Shown here: one piece after another, positions 36,050-45,862 of the stretch
Layout of the letters: the number at the start of each line of letters is the position of its first letter
Numbering within the stretch: the stretch's first letter is position 1
Assembly (NCBI RefSeq): GCF_002878395.1
Contig: NC_061115.1
Coordinates: forward strand, 90,517,955-90,581,954
Reading direction: 5' to 3'
DNA from: Capsicum annuum
Taxonomy: Eukaryota; Streptophyta; Magnoliopsida; Solanales; Solanaceae
Length of the DNA: 64,000 nucleotides
Program-made: the position numbers and the translations under genes
Notes under the pieces: model-generated
The model's database searches: none
What the model saw: only the letters and a program-made list of their open reading frames with translations
Told to the model about the DNA's origin: nothing

Positions 36050-36264
36050 TCACTTGCATACCAGTACATTCAACGTACTGATGGATTTGCGCTATGGTGT
36101 CTTATACCATAGGTTTAAAAGTACGAGCTCTAGAGAACCAGTAGCATCCCAGTTTAGCAATCAGAGTTAGCAGTGAGTCCTTATACTTTGAGGACATAAT
36201 GATCACATTACTATTTCATTTTTTAGTTTATTTTAGTAGTTGGAGTTAGTTGGGGACATGTCCC
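36050..36264 (+). other. Inverted-repeat series in solo LTR E
   Basis: CAGTAC-N7-GTACTG (36062-36080, perfect 6-bp arms), CTATGGT-N7-ACCATAG (36092-36112, perfect 7-bp arms), GTCCTT-N7-GAGGAC (36177-36195, one wobble-type pair), and GGGACATGTCCC (36253-36264, perfect palindrome). Same order and spacing as in the other chromovirus LTRs in the window. Confidence 0.65.
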
Positions 36265-37210
36265 ATCAACTCTTTATTCAGACAGTTTAGAGGCTTTCAG
36301 ACTACAGTATGTTTAGATAATTATCTCAGCTATTTTGGTATTTGTTATACCATATTTTTAGTTATGTACTTGTATTGAACCTTATGGTCTTTCATGTTTC
36401 AGGATTTATGATATTACTACTATTATTCAGTGCTAAGCTTACAGATATCAGCCATGGGTTAGCTTGAGGTCCTTCGGGGTCATGGGCACTGTGTAGCATT
36501 TTGGGTACCAAATTCGAGGCGTTACACCTTATCTTAAAGATCTATCACCAGATCTTTTCTTATCCCTATCCTATGTCTGTACAGAAGACCTCATGCAGGA
36601 TCCTGAAGCTAGAGGCAAAGTCCTGGGATGTTAGATAATTGTTCTTATCAGAAATCTCAAGAACCTTCCACCAGTTTTTGAGTATTCCAGAAAATCTGGA
36701 TGTGAAATTTAAAAGTATCATGTATTTCTCCCATTCAGCTAGATTTATCATTTCCATCCAAGTATAGAAGTCTTGGATCCTTTGGGCCTAGATGAAATCT
36801 CACTGTCATCACGATTGAAGATGTAAAGTCTAGTTTCTACAATTTTCTTTGCTAGTTTACCTGGATCTGGCCTTTTTTTAGGATTAGATCGTCCATCATC
36901 CTATCTTAGTCATAGATAACTTTGGAGACCTTTGGTTTCTTGGAGAGGTTTATATATATTGGTGGATAGAATTCTTTTAGAGATTGAATTGAGGATTCAG
37001 AAGTTTCCTCAATGTATTCTCATGAATCGATAGACTCCACACTATCTTCCATGTATACATCAGTTGGAAACTTATCGCTGGTGTCAGAGTGTGCATATGT
37101 GTCAAACATTCCTTTGTTACTTAAAGCAGGACAAATGGGATCAGTATCCTAGATTTTTTTCATTACATTTCAAGTATTCTTCTATTGGATTAGGATCTGT
37201 TGTGGCTTCT

Positions 37211-37566
37211 GTGGCTTATGAAAGTGTAAGTGGTCGTTGTCAAATATAGAACCCAATGAAGGTTGGGGTTGAATCCCATAGGGAATACTCGTACAACTAA
37301 GTAAAATGATTTTTAATGGACCGTTGATCTAAGGTTCTAGGATAAAGAGGGTTTTAATGTGTTAGTACTATTCTTTCACTCTTTTAACACACTGAGGTCC
37401 AGCTACCGAGAGTTAATGCAAATATAACTTCAATGAGAGTAATATAACTAGTGTTATGCTTACCAAGATGTTCAAGCAGTTAGGGCTGTGAATCTGTGGT
37501 CAATTTCTAACTTATGATTTCAATTGCAAGAAGTATTGAATTCTAAGGATTTACCCACTTGTTTTT
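37211..37566 (-). repeat. LTR fragment between pararetrovirus units 1 and 2
   Basis: On the minus strand it ends with a block ATTCCCTATGGGATTCAACC then a TTCTATATTTGACAA-like phrase, clearly related to the end of the Athila-like LTR at 29425-29480. The rest is AT-rich and noncoding. Its two edges are the inner boundaries of the oppositely oriented pararetrovirus units 1 and 2. Confidence 0.5.
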
Positions 37567-38342
37567 CAACCTAAGGAACCATATTTCACACCTTCACTTT
37601 TGATGATATCAAGATTAAATAGAAAAAATACATGATACTCTCAGAGTTCATATCTAGATTCTCTGGAATGCTAAGAGACTGATGGAACTCTCTTGGGATT
37701 TTTGGTGAAAACACTTATCTGACGTCCTAGGACTTTGTCTTCAATATCATGATCCTGTATAAGGTCTTCTATGGAGATGAAGGCTACAGATAAGAAAAGA
37801 TTTGGCAACAAATCTTCAAGATCAAATGCCTATAATTCGACAGAAATGTCATTGATATCCATTTCCAAAAGATGGCAAAGATCTACTCTAAGTTGGGTGG
37901 AGATCCTAGCCTTAAGCAAGCCTTTGTCTCATCACTGCCAAAGATGCTAGAAGTGAATATGATGATGATTGTAGAGGAGAAGTTCTAATCCAGAACCATA
38001 CCGCAAATAGGCTACATCTGGCAGGCCATCTTCCAAGCTTTGGACCACATATTCACGAAGAGATTTGTAGTAAAGCAGATCATCTAGAACAATCCATCCC
38101 TCGATCGATCTTGTAATAGAGATGACCTCATTACTAAGTCAAGCTGCTCATGCCCACATCAAGAGATGAGATAAAAAAGGCAGCTGTGGTTCAGAAGGAT
38201 CAAACTTCCAAGGCCTCCTATTAAAAAAAATAGGGCAATCTAGCAAACCAGGTATTTTAGATAAAGGAGCCCATCAAATTACAAGAAGAAGAATGATGGC
38301 TGCTGCATCTACAAAAAACCTGGTCACTTTGCAAGAAACTTT
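37567..38342 (+). pseudogene. Pararetrovirus unit 2 coat protein, C-terminal part
   Basis: 5'-truncated coat-protein-like region. Recognisable blocks: ILSEFISRFSGML (about 37635), VIDIHFQKMAKIY (about 37850), a GGDPSL-KQAF segment (about 37900), IWQAIFQALDHIFTKRF (about 38008), a CSCP Cys cluster (about 38145), and a zinc knuckle at 38301-38342 in which both the second Cys (Tyr) and the last Cys (Phe) are replaced. About 75 bp present in unit 3 are missing near 37620. Several stops. Related blocks in units 1, 3 and 4 are in the same order. Confidence 0.65.
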
Positions 38343-39490
38343 CCTCAGTCAAAACTATCAAATGAATATTTATACTACTTTAAAGAAATAGTTGATGACA
38401 CGTGAATCCATCTCAGTAAAGAGGATGACCTTTAATTGGTATTCTTATAGGAAGAAGATCCGACAAAAGATAATCTCTTCTCCATAGATGTATACAAAGG
38501 TTTACGAGATATTTATACTGATGATCTCTACCTGATATCCAGTACCATACAATACAACCAAAAACTGGCTAGTAAAATCCTTATGTTAAATATAGTTGGA
38601 TTTCTATCTTCCAAAATAATGGACTATCCCCCAAATTTGTTCAATCAATATGTGGATCTGTTCGGTCTATCTATTCTCTAAGAAAATAAAACTTTCTACA
38701 AGCTTTGAGTTCAAAAAGTATGGCAGATCCTCCTGAAGCTGTTTGGAGTGCACTCAGAATATCCTTTCTGTAATGTGTTCATAGTACTATCCAATCACTT
38801 CCTACAAGAACTCCTATGGCTATTCGGGTATCTGTGCCACTAGAACTACATTATCATAGAGTTCAAGGGTAATTTCTTTAGGCATTTCAATCAAATCCAA
38901 TTAGCTCTAAAGAGATTCATGATGTGGTTTAAACCACGACAGTACTAGATTCGATGCTTCAGAGATTTCTATGATGCAATGGTCTTTATGATGCATCGTC
39001 TTATAGAAATCATAGGCCATAATGTCTAATCTCAGCTGGAAATGTCACTCATCTAGAAATTTCCTATGTATATACTCCCCCTAGAAGATAAATACTACGA
39101 GGCACAATGCTTTATTTTCCATCAGAACATATGTATTTCAAAAGAAATATGAACAAAGGAATAGGGAAATTTGAACTACACCGACGATTATCCCCACTAG
39201 GATGAAGTCTGACAAGTTGTAAAAAAATATTATCCACCGTATGAGATTATGAGTGATGAAGTCACCAGTGCTATCAAAAGAATATAAATAAAATCTCCAT
39301 CATAGGAATGCAAAGATACATTGTCCGACAGAAGAAATTACTTCACCAGATCGATGAAGATAAGTTTGGAAGGCCAAGAATGCCTCAGGCAGAAGCATGA
39401 CATCGATTGGTGGATGGAAGAAGGATACACGAGCTCTTCGCTGGCAACATCCAGCATATCTATTTAAAAGATAACGTTAGAAGACATGTA
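38343..39490 (+). pseudogene. Pararetrovirus unit 2: uncharacterised region after the zinc knuckle
   Basis: Same region as 31930-33058 and 44065-45215, here about 380 codons with fewer than fifteen stops. The best-kept parts are IHLSKEDD (about 38406), DLYLIS (about 38522), YPFCNVFIVLSNHFLQELLW (about 38758), RHFNQIQLALKRFM (about 38882), FYDAMVFMMHRL (about 38967), MYILPLEDKYYEAQCFIF (about 39063) and a YTDDYPH box (about 39177). No protease or polymerase motif. The C-terminal tail DWWMEEG (about 39400) is followed by the remnant of the GGGTAACC array. Confidence 0.5.
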
Positions 39491-39576
39491 CAAAATAGAT
39501 ACCCTCTCCAGTGGATTACTTCTAGAGGGCATCATTCTTTCTACCCAAAAATGTCTTGTATAATTTTCTCTCTATC

Positions 39577-39582
39577 AATAAA
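39577..39582 (+). terminator. Poly(A) signal of pararetrovirus unit 2
   Basis: AATAAA in the context CAATAAAGATGTTTT, the same as in units 1 and 3. The TATA box that should lie about 110 bp upstream is deleted in this copy. Confidence 0.6.
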
Positions 39583-40335
39583 GATGTTTTTTGGCTGAAC
39601 TCTCTCTTGTTTTCACTTTTCCAAAAGGATAGGTACTTCAATCCTTTAGGTCAAAGCAGTGGGGTAAGGGAATACTTTGGCGACTACTTGTTATGACTGC
39701 AACTTGGAACTCCGAAGGTACTTTCTAGGGATATGAAATGAAGTCGGTTTCATCCATGTGATATAGATGTCTAAGTCCTTTCCATTTATATAAAATGAAA
39801 TCGGATTAGTCTGCACCATAGGTTTCCAATTTGATTTGTTGTCCTTGAAAGAATACGCAAATCGTCTGCCTTTCAACACCTTTTGTTCCAAGGATGCTTG
39901 AGGGTAACAGGCCAGAGAGGGCCACTGTAAGACACGTTTATGTCATTTACGGAACAATTTTGTACTAAGGAGACAAAATATTTCATGTGTTCCAAGACTG
40001 TCAAAGTCAAGCCATCCCCTTAAGGGTTGCGAAGTCTCTGTTACCAAGGCATACCATCCATTATGAATGCATAGCTCAGTCATAAGAAAAATATCATGTG
40101 TTGATTGAAAGTTTTGATTTTATATGGCATACCACCTCTATGGAAGTGTAATTACCTATCATGTTGGAAAGGTTAGTCTTTGTGTTTATGGTGTCTACAG
40201 AAGCTTTAATTTATATGGCGTGTCGTCTACATGGTCGTGAAACCTCCTTTTATGTTGGAAAGTTTGAGCTCTATTGCTAACCGCCTAGTTGCTATCGCCG
40301 ATAGTCTTTTGTTCCTCGCTGCCTCCCTGTCTATT
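39583..40335 (+). other. Leader region of pararetrovirus unit 2
   Basis: About 0.75 kb of noncoding sequence with short ORFs before the primer site. It has an imperfect direct repeat with a period of about 88 bp: TTTATATGGCATACC ... ATGTTGGAAAGGTT (40120-40175) and TTTATATGGCGTGTC ... ATGTTGGAAAGTTT (40208-40265). It matches the leader of unit 1 end to end and the first 440 bp of the unit 3 leader. Confidence 0.6.
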
Positions 40336-40348
40336 TGGTATAAGATCC
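40336..40348 (+). other. Primer-binding site at the unit 2/3 junction
   Basis: TGGTATAAGATCC matches 11 of 13 bases of the initiator tRNA-Met complement TGGTATCAGAGCC; its two mismatches differ from those of unit 1. It lies after the leader and about 400 bp before the first ORF of unit 3, the place expected in a pararetrovirus genome. Confidence 0.65.
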
Positions 40349-40747
40349 ATCCCTACTACTGGAGGGAGAAAAGAAGTAGGAGTTTGCATCAACGTCTGCT
40401 GATTGCAAAAACGTGAGCTAGCTTTACATTTTGATTTTTAGTTTAGTTTTTACTTTTCTTTGTGTAAGATGTTAGACTTACATCCATAGCCTTTACTTTC
40501 CAATATCACTGTCAAAGTACTGTACATATCTATTTCATAGTATTTCCATTATTAGTGTTAGTGTTTTTAAGTTATCATACTCTGCGTCTCATACATAATC
40601 GCATCTTAGTTTATTTTCTTAGATTTTAGAACAAATATTTGTTGAGTCTTATAGTCCACAAAAACACAAAAATATTTTATTTAGTTTTTCCTTACATCTT
40701 TAGAACAAATACATCGAGTCTTTATTGTCTAAAATATTCAAAAAAAT
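40349..40747 (+). other. Noncoding stretch between primer site and first ORF, unit 3
   Basis: AT-rich and without a supported ORF. The phrase AGAACAAATA(T/C)(A/T)T occurs twice (40628 and 40702), each followed by GAGTCTT and a stretch of TTTTATTTAG-like or TAAAATATT text, forming a loose 75-bp direct repeat just before the first ORF. Confidence 0.4.
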
Positions 40748-42100
40748 ATGTCCATCTCAGAGTATTCACCGACTACATCTTCTATGACTAGTTTATGTAG
40801 ATTCTTAGAGACATTACATAGGTCTCGAACCATCAACAAAATTCTATCATACAAGAAAATCTATCCCAATGAAGTAGATGTATTGCCAGAAGAACAAGAT
40901 TTGTCTTCTACAAATCTTCCTATACCAAACCCATACTATACCTTTACAGAAAAAGTGCAATCCAGAGTTGCAGAATGATTCCTTTATCAATAAAAGCCAG
41001 AAGGAGTTAAGGAATACTTTATTGGAACAAAACGTGACCAAAATGTCCTTATGACTCCAACTGAACAATTTATCACTCTGCAAATGCCAAAGGATTTTCC
41101 GCAATAGTGGAAAGGTGTAACTTTACCCGTATCCATTTTGGTGCTATTCAAATTGCCTTGACACATCAAGGGAGAAAAGGACAGCCAATAAAGCCACGCC
41201 TTTTCTTTCTTGATACAAGATTCGGAGAGTACAAATATGAAAACTTGGGCACTCCAGAAATCACTCTGGACTTAGGGACAGACATTGTTACCATGTCCAC
41301 AACTTTAACATGTCTCTCTCTAAGCCATATCTAACAAAGGCATTGAGGCTTCAACTCTAAATCCTTGAAGCCCTACCAGACTATAACTCTGCACAAACAA
41401 CCCTGCACCACTAGATATTTTGGTATGTCCAAAGCCACAAATAAATATTATCCCTTCTAGGTGGCTACCACTCATTATCTCTAACAATAGATGCCACCAA
41501 AGGAATAAACCATTGCATTCAAATCCCAAAAGATATCACCAATAAAGAATTCCTCACGGTTTTTCCAACGTCATGGCTCAGGAGTTATGAGATAATGAGA
41601 GTTCATCCTCAACATCTTTAAACACCAAAACCTATATTTGCTAAAGAAACCTTACAAAGTATCTCTTTCCGTCCATATGTATACACCTATTGACACTTTT
41701 CCAGATAAAGAGAATCCAGATCCAGCGAATAATGTATGTTATCTAAAAAGTACCATGAATGGACAAACTGGCTACAATAATTTAGTTAGGATAAGCATAC
41801 TATACACTAATTCAAGTATCCTTTTATAGGACAGTGCCTATGGGACATTGATTGTGACTGTCAGGAATGCCAAGAGCACTAGCTGAATAATTGTGATGTG
41901 CAGGAAGATGAACTCGAATGGGATAAATAATAGGGATTTCAAAACCCTCATTATTAATGGCCTTTGGATGAATAAGAAATCGAACATCCATTCAAAGTCT
42001 CCGACAGACCCTAAGAATGGCCACCACTACCCACTCCATACAAAAACAAATCCACCAAATCTAAATCAAATAGTAAACCTCCAATGTTAATGTTATCAGA
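40748..42100 (+). pseudogene. Pararetrovirus unit 3 movement-protein-like ORF (decayed)
   Basis: The ATG at 40748 opens an uninterrupted 76-codon stretch; after a stop at 40978 the reading continues in other frames. The central block (41107-41330) reads FGAIQIALTHQGRKGQP, then FFLDTRFGEYKYENLGT and later ITLDLGTDIV, a pattern I associate with the 30K-superfamily movement proteins of Caulimovirid-like plant elements. A C-terminal part follows with YEIMRVHPQHL (about 41588) and a 'FRPYVYTPI' segment (about 41670). The equivalent in unit 4 is 46328-47560. In active viruses this protein opens plasmodesmata for cell-to-cell spread. At least eight stops or frameshifts; not functional. Confidence 0.6.
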
Positions 42101-44064
42101 AACCAACTCCAGTCCTAAACATACCTTCCAACCAAATTACCCATCTAGAAGGAAGAACCAAAACCACGCTCTAAAGTTGCCACATGATATTCCATCTATC
42201 AGATAAGAGGAACCAGTAAACTGTCAAACCTTTACCCAGCATGCCATACTTATCAAAGCACTCGAAATTAGGCTACAGACTATTCGATCAAAAAGATGCC
42301 TGCTGGGATCCTTACTACTATATTTTATTGACCAATGATAGAAAGAAATGGCCTCACTAGAATAACTAATCTATCTCTTGAAATACGATTGCACTACACT
42401 CCAAATGCCCTAAAAGACACCGTATTTCAAAAAACATATCTTCTATGAGGATCATGCCAACCGTATTTCATACAACTAAAATACTCCAGCTCTAAGAGAA
42501 GAGCAGAAGGAGTTTGATATTGCCAAATTTGTACAGGAAAGGAAAGATGCCATGGAGACCTAAAAATAAACCAAGATGGCACAAGACTGGGTTAAAAGGA
42601 TACAGTATTCCAAAGAGGCTCCATATTATGCTGATAAGATGGTCCTAAGACAAGTTGCTCCAATACATGATCCCATAATCCCATATGCTGACTTAGAGAT
42701 CCAAAGAACAGCAAGACAATATGAAGAGCAACTAGATAAAGTTTGGGAGTCCATAAGAAATTGTCTTCTCAACAATGGAAGGTTATTTCCAGATGACTTT
42801 ACCGAAAAAGACTTGATCATTTGAGATCAAGTGATCCCACAGCGTTATGTTATAGATCTTGGAGATGCCATTCCTCAGTAAGTTATTGAGAATAATCCAA
42901 AAGAAGAGTATCTGAAGGACATCGATAAACTATGTCTTTGAACATGAGGATAATTATGACCACTCATCCTCTACTAACCTGTGGATGTATGTTTTAAAAT
43001 TGGTAATGACACTTCTGATGAAAATATACATGATGAATAAGATTCATCTATTGAAGCTCCAGCACACATAAAAGATAGTAATGCTGTTGATGTTCAATCT
43101 TCAGTAGAGTCCTCCAAAGAAAGCTATCCACAAATATATATGATCCACTCCAAGAAACTAGAGTTCTCTAAAGTTATCAATAAACAAGATAGGATGATGG
43201 ATGATCCAATCCTAAAAAGAAGTCCAAATCTAGGTAGACTGGAAAAGAAAACCATGGGAATCAGATTTCACACCTTCAGTCTTGACGACATCAAGATTTC
43301 ATCTTGGACCCAAATAATCCAAGAAAGTGATACTTTGATGGTAATGGAGAGAAATATATGATACTCTCAGAGTTCACATCCAGATTCTAAAAATACTCTA
43401 AGACTAGTGAAATGCTCTTGGGATTTCAAATAAGAACACTTATTTGATGTCCCAACACTTTGCCATCAATATCAGGATCCTGCACAAGGTATTTTATAGA
43501 GATGCAGGCCAGAGATAAGAAAAGCTCCAAGGACAGCTCTTTGAGATGAAGTGCCTATCGTTCTACAAAAATGTCATTGATATCCACTTCTAGAAGATGG
43601 CAAAGATATACTTTGAGTTGGGTAGAGAACAAAGCTTGAAGCTAGCCTTCATCTCATCACTTCCAAAGATACTAGAAGGCCACACAATGATGATTGTAAA
43701 GGAGAAGCTTAAATCCAGAACTGTCCCACAAATAGCTACATCCGGCAGGCCATCTTCCAAGCTATGGATAGTATATGCACAAAGAGGTATGTACTAAAGC
43801 GATCATCTAGAACAATCCAGCCCTTGATCAAGCTTTCAAAAAAAATAACCTCATCACCAAGTTTAGTTGCTCATGCCTATGCTGTAAGATGTGATAAAAA
43901 GGTAGCTTACTATTCAAAAGGTTTAAACTTCCAAGGCCTCCTGATGATAGGAGTAGGGTAATCCAGCAAACTAGGTATTTCAAATAAAGGAGCCCAGCAA
44001 ATTACAAGAAGAAGAATGATGGCTGCTTTATCTGCAAAAAGCCTAGTCACTTTTCTAGAAACTT
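42101..44064 (+). pseudogene. Pararetrovirus unit 3 coat protein region with zinc knuckle (decayed)
   Basis: Begins with a poorly kept Pro/Lys-rich segment and a heptad-like stretch (about 42340-42400; better seen in unit 4 at 47845). A clean 82-codon block is at 42576-42824 (MAQDWVKRIQYSKE ... LDKVWESIRNCLL), then an acidic linker, FHTFSLDDIKISSW (43269-43310), KMAKIYFELGRE (43594), ISSLPKILEGHTMMI (43650), a GRPSSKLW segment (about 43742) shifted out of frame, and the knuckle C-FI-C-KKPS-H-FSRN-F (44023-44064) lacking the final Cys. The order matches Caulimovirid coat proteins. Stops and frameshifts prevent translation. Confidence 0.65.
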
Positions 44065-45215
44065 TCCTCCAGCTAAGAAGTCTAATGACTCTATCCACCT
44101 CTTCAAAGATATAGATGATCATGCGAGAATCTATCTCAGCAAAGAGGACAACCTTGCATCAATCTTTTTACTGGAAGAAGAACCAACGGAGGACACCCAT
44201 TTATCCATAGACATATATGAAGAATCAAGAAACATCTATCCAGATGATCTCTACCTGATATCCAACAATGGAGAAGACAACTAGAAATAGGCTAGTCAAA
44301 TCCTCATACTCAATATGGCAGGATTATTATCTTTTGAAATAATAGACTGCCCACTAGATTTATCTAAGCAGTATATAGATCCTTTTGATCCATCCATCTT
44401 TTTAGAAAGAAGAACCTTCTACGAGCTTCAAGTATTCAGAAAGTATGAGGGATCCATCCTAAAGCCATTTTGAGTGCACCTAGAATATCCTTTCTGCCAT
44501 GTGTTCATAGCACTAGCCAATGACTTCCCATAAGAACTCTTGTGGCTATTATGATATTTTTACCACTAGTGCTACATTTTCATAGAGTTCAAGTGTGATG
44601 CCTTCAGGCATTTTGATCAAATCCAACAAGCTCTAAAGAGATTCATGTTGTTTTTAAAGCTATGGAAGTATTGGACTTGATGCTTCATAGATTCCTATAA
44701 TGCATTGGTATTCATGCAGCATCATCTTGCTGGAATCACAGGCCACAACATCCAAGCTTAGCTAGAAATTTAACTCCTCTGGAAATTTCCCATATCAATA
44801 CTCTCCCTAGAAGATAAATATTATGAATCTCAGCACTTTATTTTCCAGAAAAAAAGATAAATTCCAAAAGAAATCTGGCCGAAGGAATGGGGAAAGTAGA
44901 ACTACACCGACAATCATCCCCTCCGGGATGAGGTCCGATTAGCTATAAAATATTATCAGCCACCTATGGATCATGAGAGATGAATTCACCAACGCCATCA
45001 AAATCATATGGATGAAAGCTCCCCTAAAATAATGCAAAGATTCATCATCTAGCAGAATAAGTTACTTCAGCAGATCGATACAGAGAAGATTGGAAGATTG
45101 AGAACACCTCAGGTAGAAACACAACGTTGATTTATGGATGGAAGAAGGATACATAAGCTCATCGTCGGTACCATCAAATACTGCCTGAAAAATAAAGTCA
45201 GATGACATATGTAAG
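44065..45215 (+). pseudogene. Pararetrovirus unit 3: uncharacterised region after the zinc knuckle
   Basis: About 384 codons following the knuckle directly. Visible blocks: RIYLSKEDNLASIFLLEEEP (about 44125), SIDIYEESRNIYPDDLYLIS (44204), MAGLLSFEIIDCPLDLSKQY (about 44315), FLERRTFYELQVF (about 44400), YPFCHVFIALANDFP (about 44487), RHFDQIQQALKRFM (about 44606), FPISILSLEDKYYES (about 44788), WPKEWGK (about 44877) and a C-terminal GRLRTPQVET-like tail (about 45090). No protease, RT or RNase H motif is present. I do not recognise it. Only a few stops are seen, which suggests that it was coding at integration. Confidence 0.55.
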
Positions 45216-45300
45216 AAGTTACCCTCTCTAGTAGGTTACCTTTTTCAATGGGTTATACTCATCTCTAAGGAAACCCTCTTTAGTGGGTTACCCTTTTAGA
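45216..45300 (+). repeat. GGTTACC-type short repeat array, unit 3
   Basis: About four copies of a phrase like CTCTxTAGTGGGTTACCCTTTT (45219-45297). It is the same family as the array in unit 1 (31750-31912), with fewer copies. Confidence 0.55.
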
Positions 45301-45534
45301 TAAGTTTATCCTTAAGTTTCCAATTCAGCTACTTTGAAGACAAGGAGCTTATGAACCTGCTTGCAAGAATCCTACAAGCTGCTGATCCACCTACTTACAA
45401 GCTGCTGACTCACCTGCTTTCACATGTTGTCACATGCTAACAATTAGTGTGTTTTATTTTATTTGGCCAATTATATGTTAGTGGGGCCTGGTTTTGAATA
45501 AAGTAGGTTGTATATATTAGAAGTGTGTACTAGA

Positions 45535-45650
45535 AGATAAGACTTATCTAGTCATAAAAGATAAATCATATCTCATAAAAAAGATAAAGCTTATCTAGTC
45601 ATAACAAATAAAGTTATCACTTTGAAGATAAGATAAAGATAGGATATTTT
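45535..45650 (+). promoter_or_regulatory. GATA-rich upstream region of unit 3 promoter
   Basis: About eleven GATA/TATC cores in 115 bp, including pairs such as GATAAGACTTATC and GATAAAGCTTATC with the repeated context CTTATCTAGTCATAA. It lies about 50-160 bp upstream of the TATA box. The matching region in unit 1 is 31411-31516. Confidence 0.5.
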
Positions 45651-45697
45651 ATTTCAAGTTTTAGTATCTCATGTTTGTTTGTAGAGATTTCTTCTCC

Positions 45698-45704
45698 TAT
45701 AAAA
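45698..45704 (+). promoter_or_regulatory. TATA box of pararetrovirus unit 3
   Basis: TATAAAA in the context CTCCTATAAAAGGAAGC, near-identical to unit 1. A transcript starting about 30 bp downstream would cover leader and, if read-through, unit 4. Confidence 0.65.
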
Positions 45705-45862
45705 GGAAGCATAGGCCTTTAGTTAGAGGGCATCATTCTCTCTACCTAAAAACCTCTTGTATAGTTTTCTCTCTTTCAATAAAGGAAGCATAGGCCTTTA
45801 GTTAGAGGGCATCATTCTCTTTACCTAAAAACCTTTTGTATAGTTTTCTCTCTTTCAATAAA
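45705..45862 (+). repeat. 79-bp tandem duplication between TATA box and poly(A) signal, unit 3
   Basis: Copy 1 is 45705-45783 and copy 2 is 45784-45862; each runs from GGAAGCATAGGCC to CAATAAA with only about two differences. Each copy therefore ends in its own AATAAA. Units 1 and 2 have no such exact duplication. Confidence 0.8.

Larger units (their letters stand above)
33579..36526 (+). repeat. Solo LTR E, inserted in pararetrovirus unit 1
   Basis: 2948 bp from TGTAATACCCC to GAGGCGTTACA with flanks CTTTA (33574-33578) and CCTTA (36527-36531), 4 of 5 identical. It is a diverged relative of the element A LTR: same ends, CG-word cluster (33770-34000), TCAGTAATC words, AGATAGGACTGA repeats and the 3' inverted-repeat series. 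No primer site, coding or second LTR is present, so it is a solo LTR, presumably left by LTR-LTR recombination. Confidence 0.8.
30508..37210 (-). mobile_element. Endogenous pararetrovirus (Caulimoviridae-like) unit 1, minus strand
   Basis: Minus-strand partial copy interrupted by solo LTR E (33579-36526). From its coding start (about 37210) it reads coat protein with zinc knuckle, an unrecognised region, a short-repeat array, a GATA-rich promoter with TATA and AATAAA, a leader, and ends at the tRNA-Met primer site (30508-30520). It is collinear with units 2 and 3. The combination of one TATA/poly(A) pair, a leader of about 0.74 kb and a Met-tRNA primer site placed after the leader, with no LTR pair, is the layout of a circular pararetrovirus genome and not of a retrotransposon. 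Many stops show that the copy is defunct. Confidence 0.75.
33059..37210 (-). pseudogene. Pararetrovirus unit 1 coat protein (split by solo LTR E)
   Basis: Coat-protein-like region read on the minus strand from 37210 to 36527 and, after the inserted LTR, from 33578 to 33059. Its 5' piece includes EWEKYMILLNFTSRF (about 36740-36695) and YLTSQDFA; the 3' piece carries FVSSLPKML-like and WxIFKALDRICTKR-like blocks (about 33480-33330, some residues replaced by stops), a Cys-rich CSCS segment (about 33255) and a zinc knuckle at 33100-33059 that reads C-FI-C-RKPG-H-LARN-Y, so the last Cys ligand is Tyr. The order and the basic knuckle region match Caulimoviridae coat proteins, which bind the genomic RNA during packaging. 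Not functional. Confidence 0.65.
37567..40348 (+). mobile_element. Endogenous pararetrovirus unit 2, plus strand
   Basis: Partial copy starting inside the coat protein (the text 'tttcacaccttcacttttga' at 37570 matches 43269 in unit 3) and running through zinc knuckle, unrecognised region and leader to the primer site at 40336-40348, where it continues without a break into unit 3. A deletion of about 490 bp (relative to unit 3) near 39510-39520 removes the whole GATA-rich region and the TATA box, so unit 2 has no promoter of its own. Confidence 0.75.

Noticed and set aside
33579..36526. Complete small element (TRIM or LARD) instead of a solo LTR
   Set aside because: It has a single LTR start and a single LTR end, no internal primer site or polypurine tract, and aligns from end to end with one LTR of element A.
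37064..37249. Plus-strand ORF between virus units 1 and 2
   Set aside because: Most of it is antisense to the coat-protein region of unit 1, which matches units 3 and 4 on the minus strand up to about 37210.
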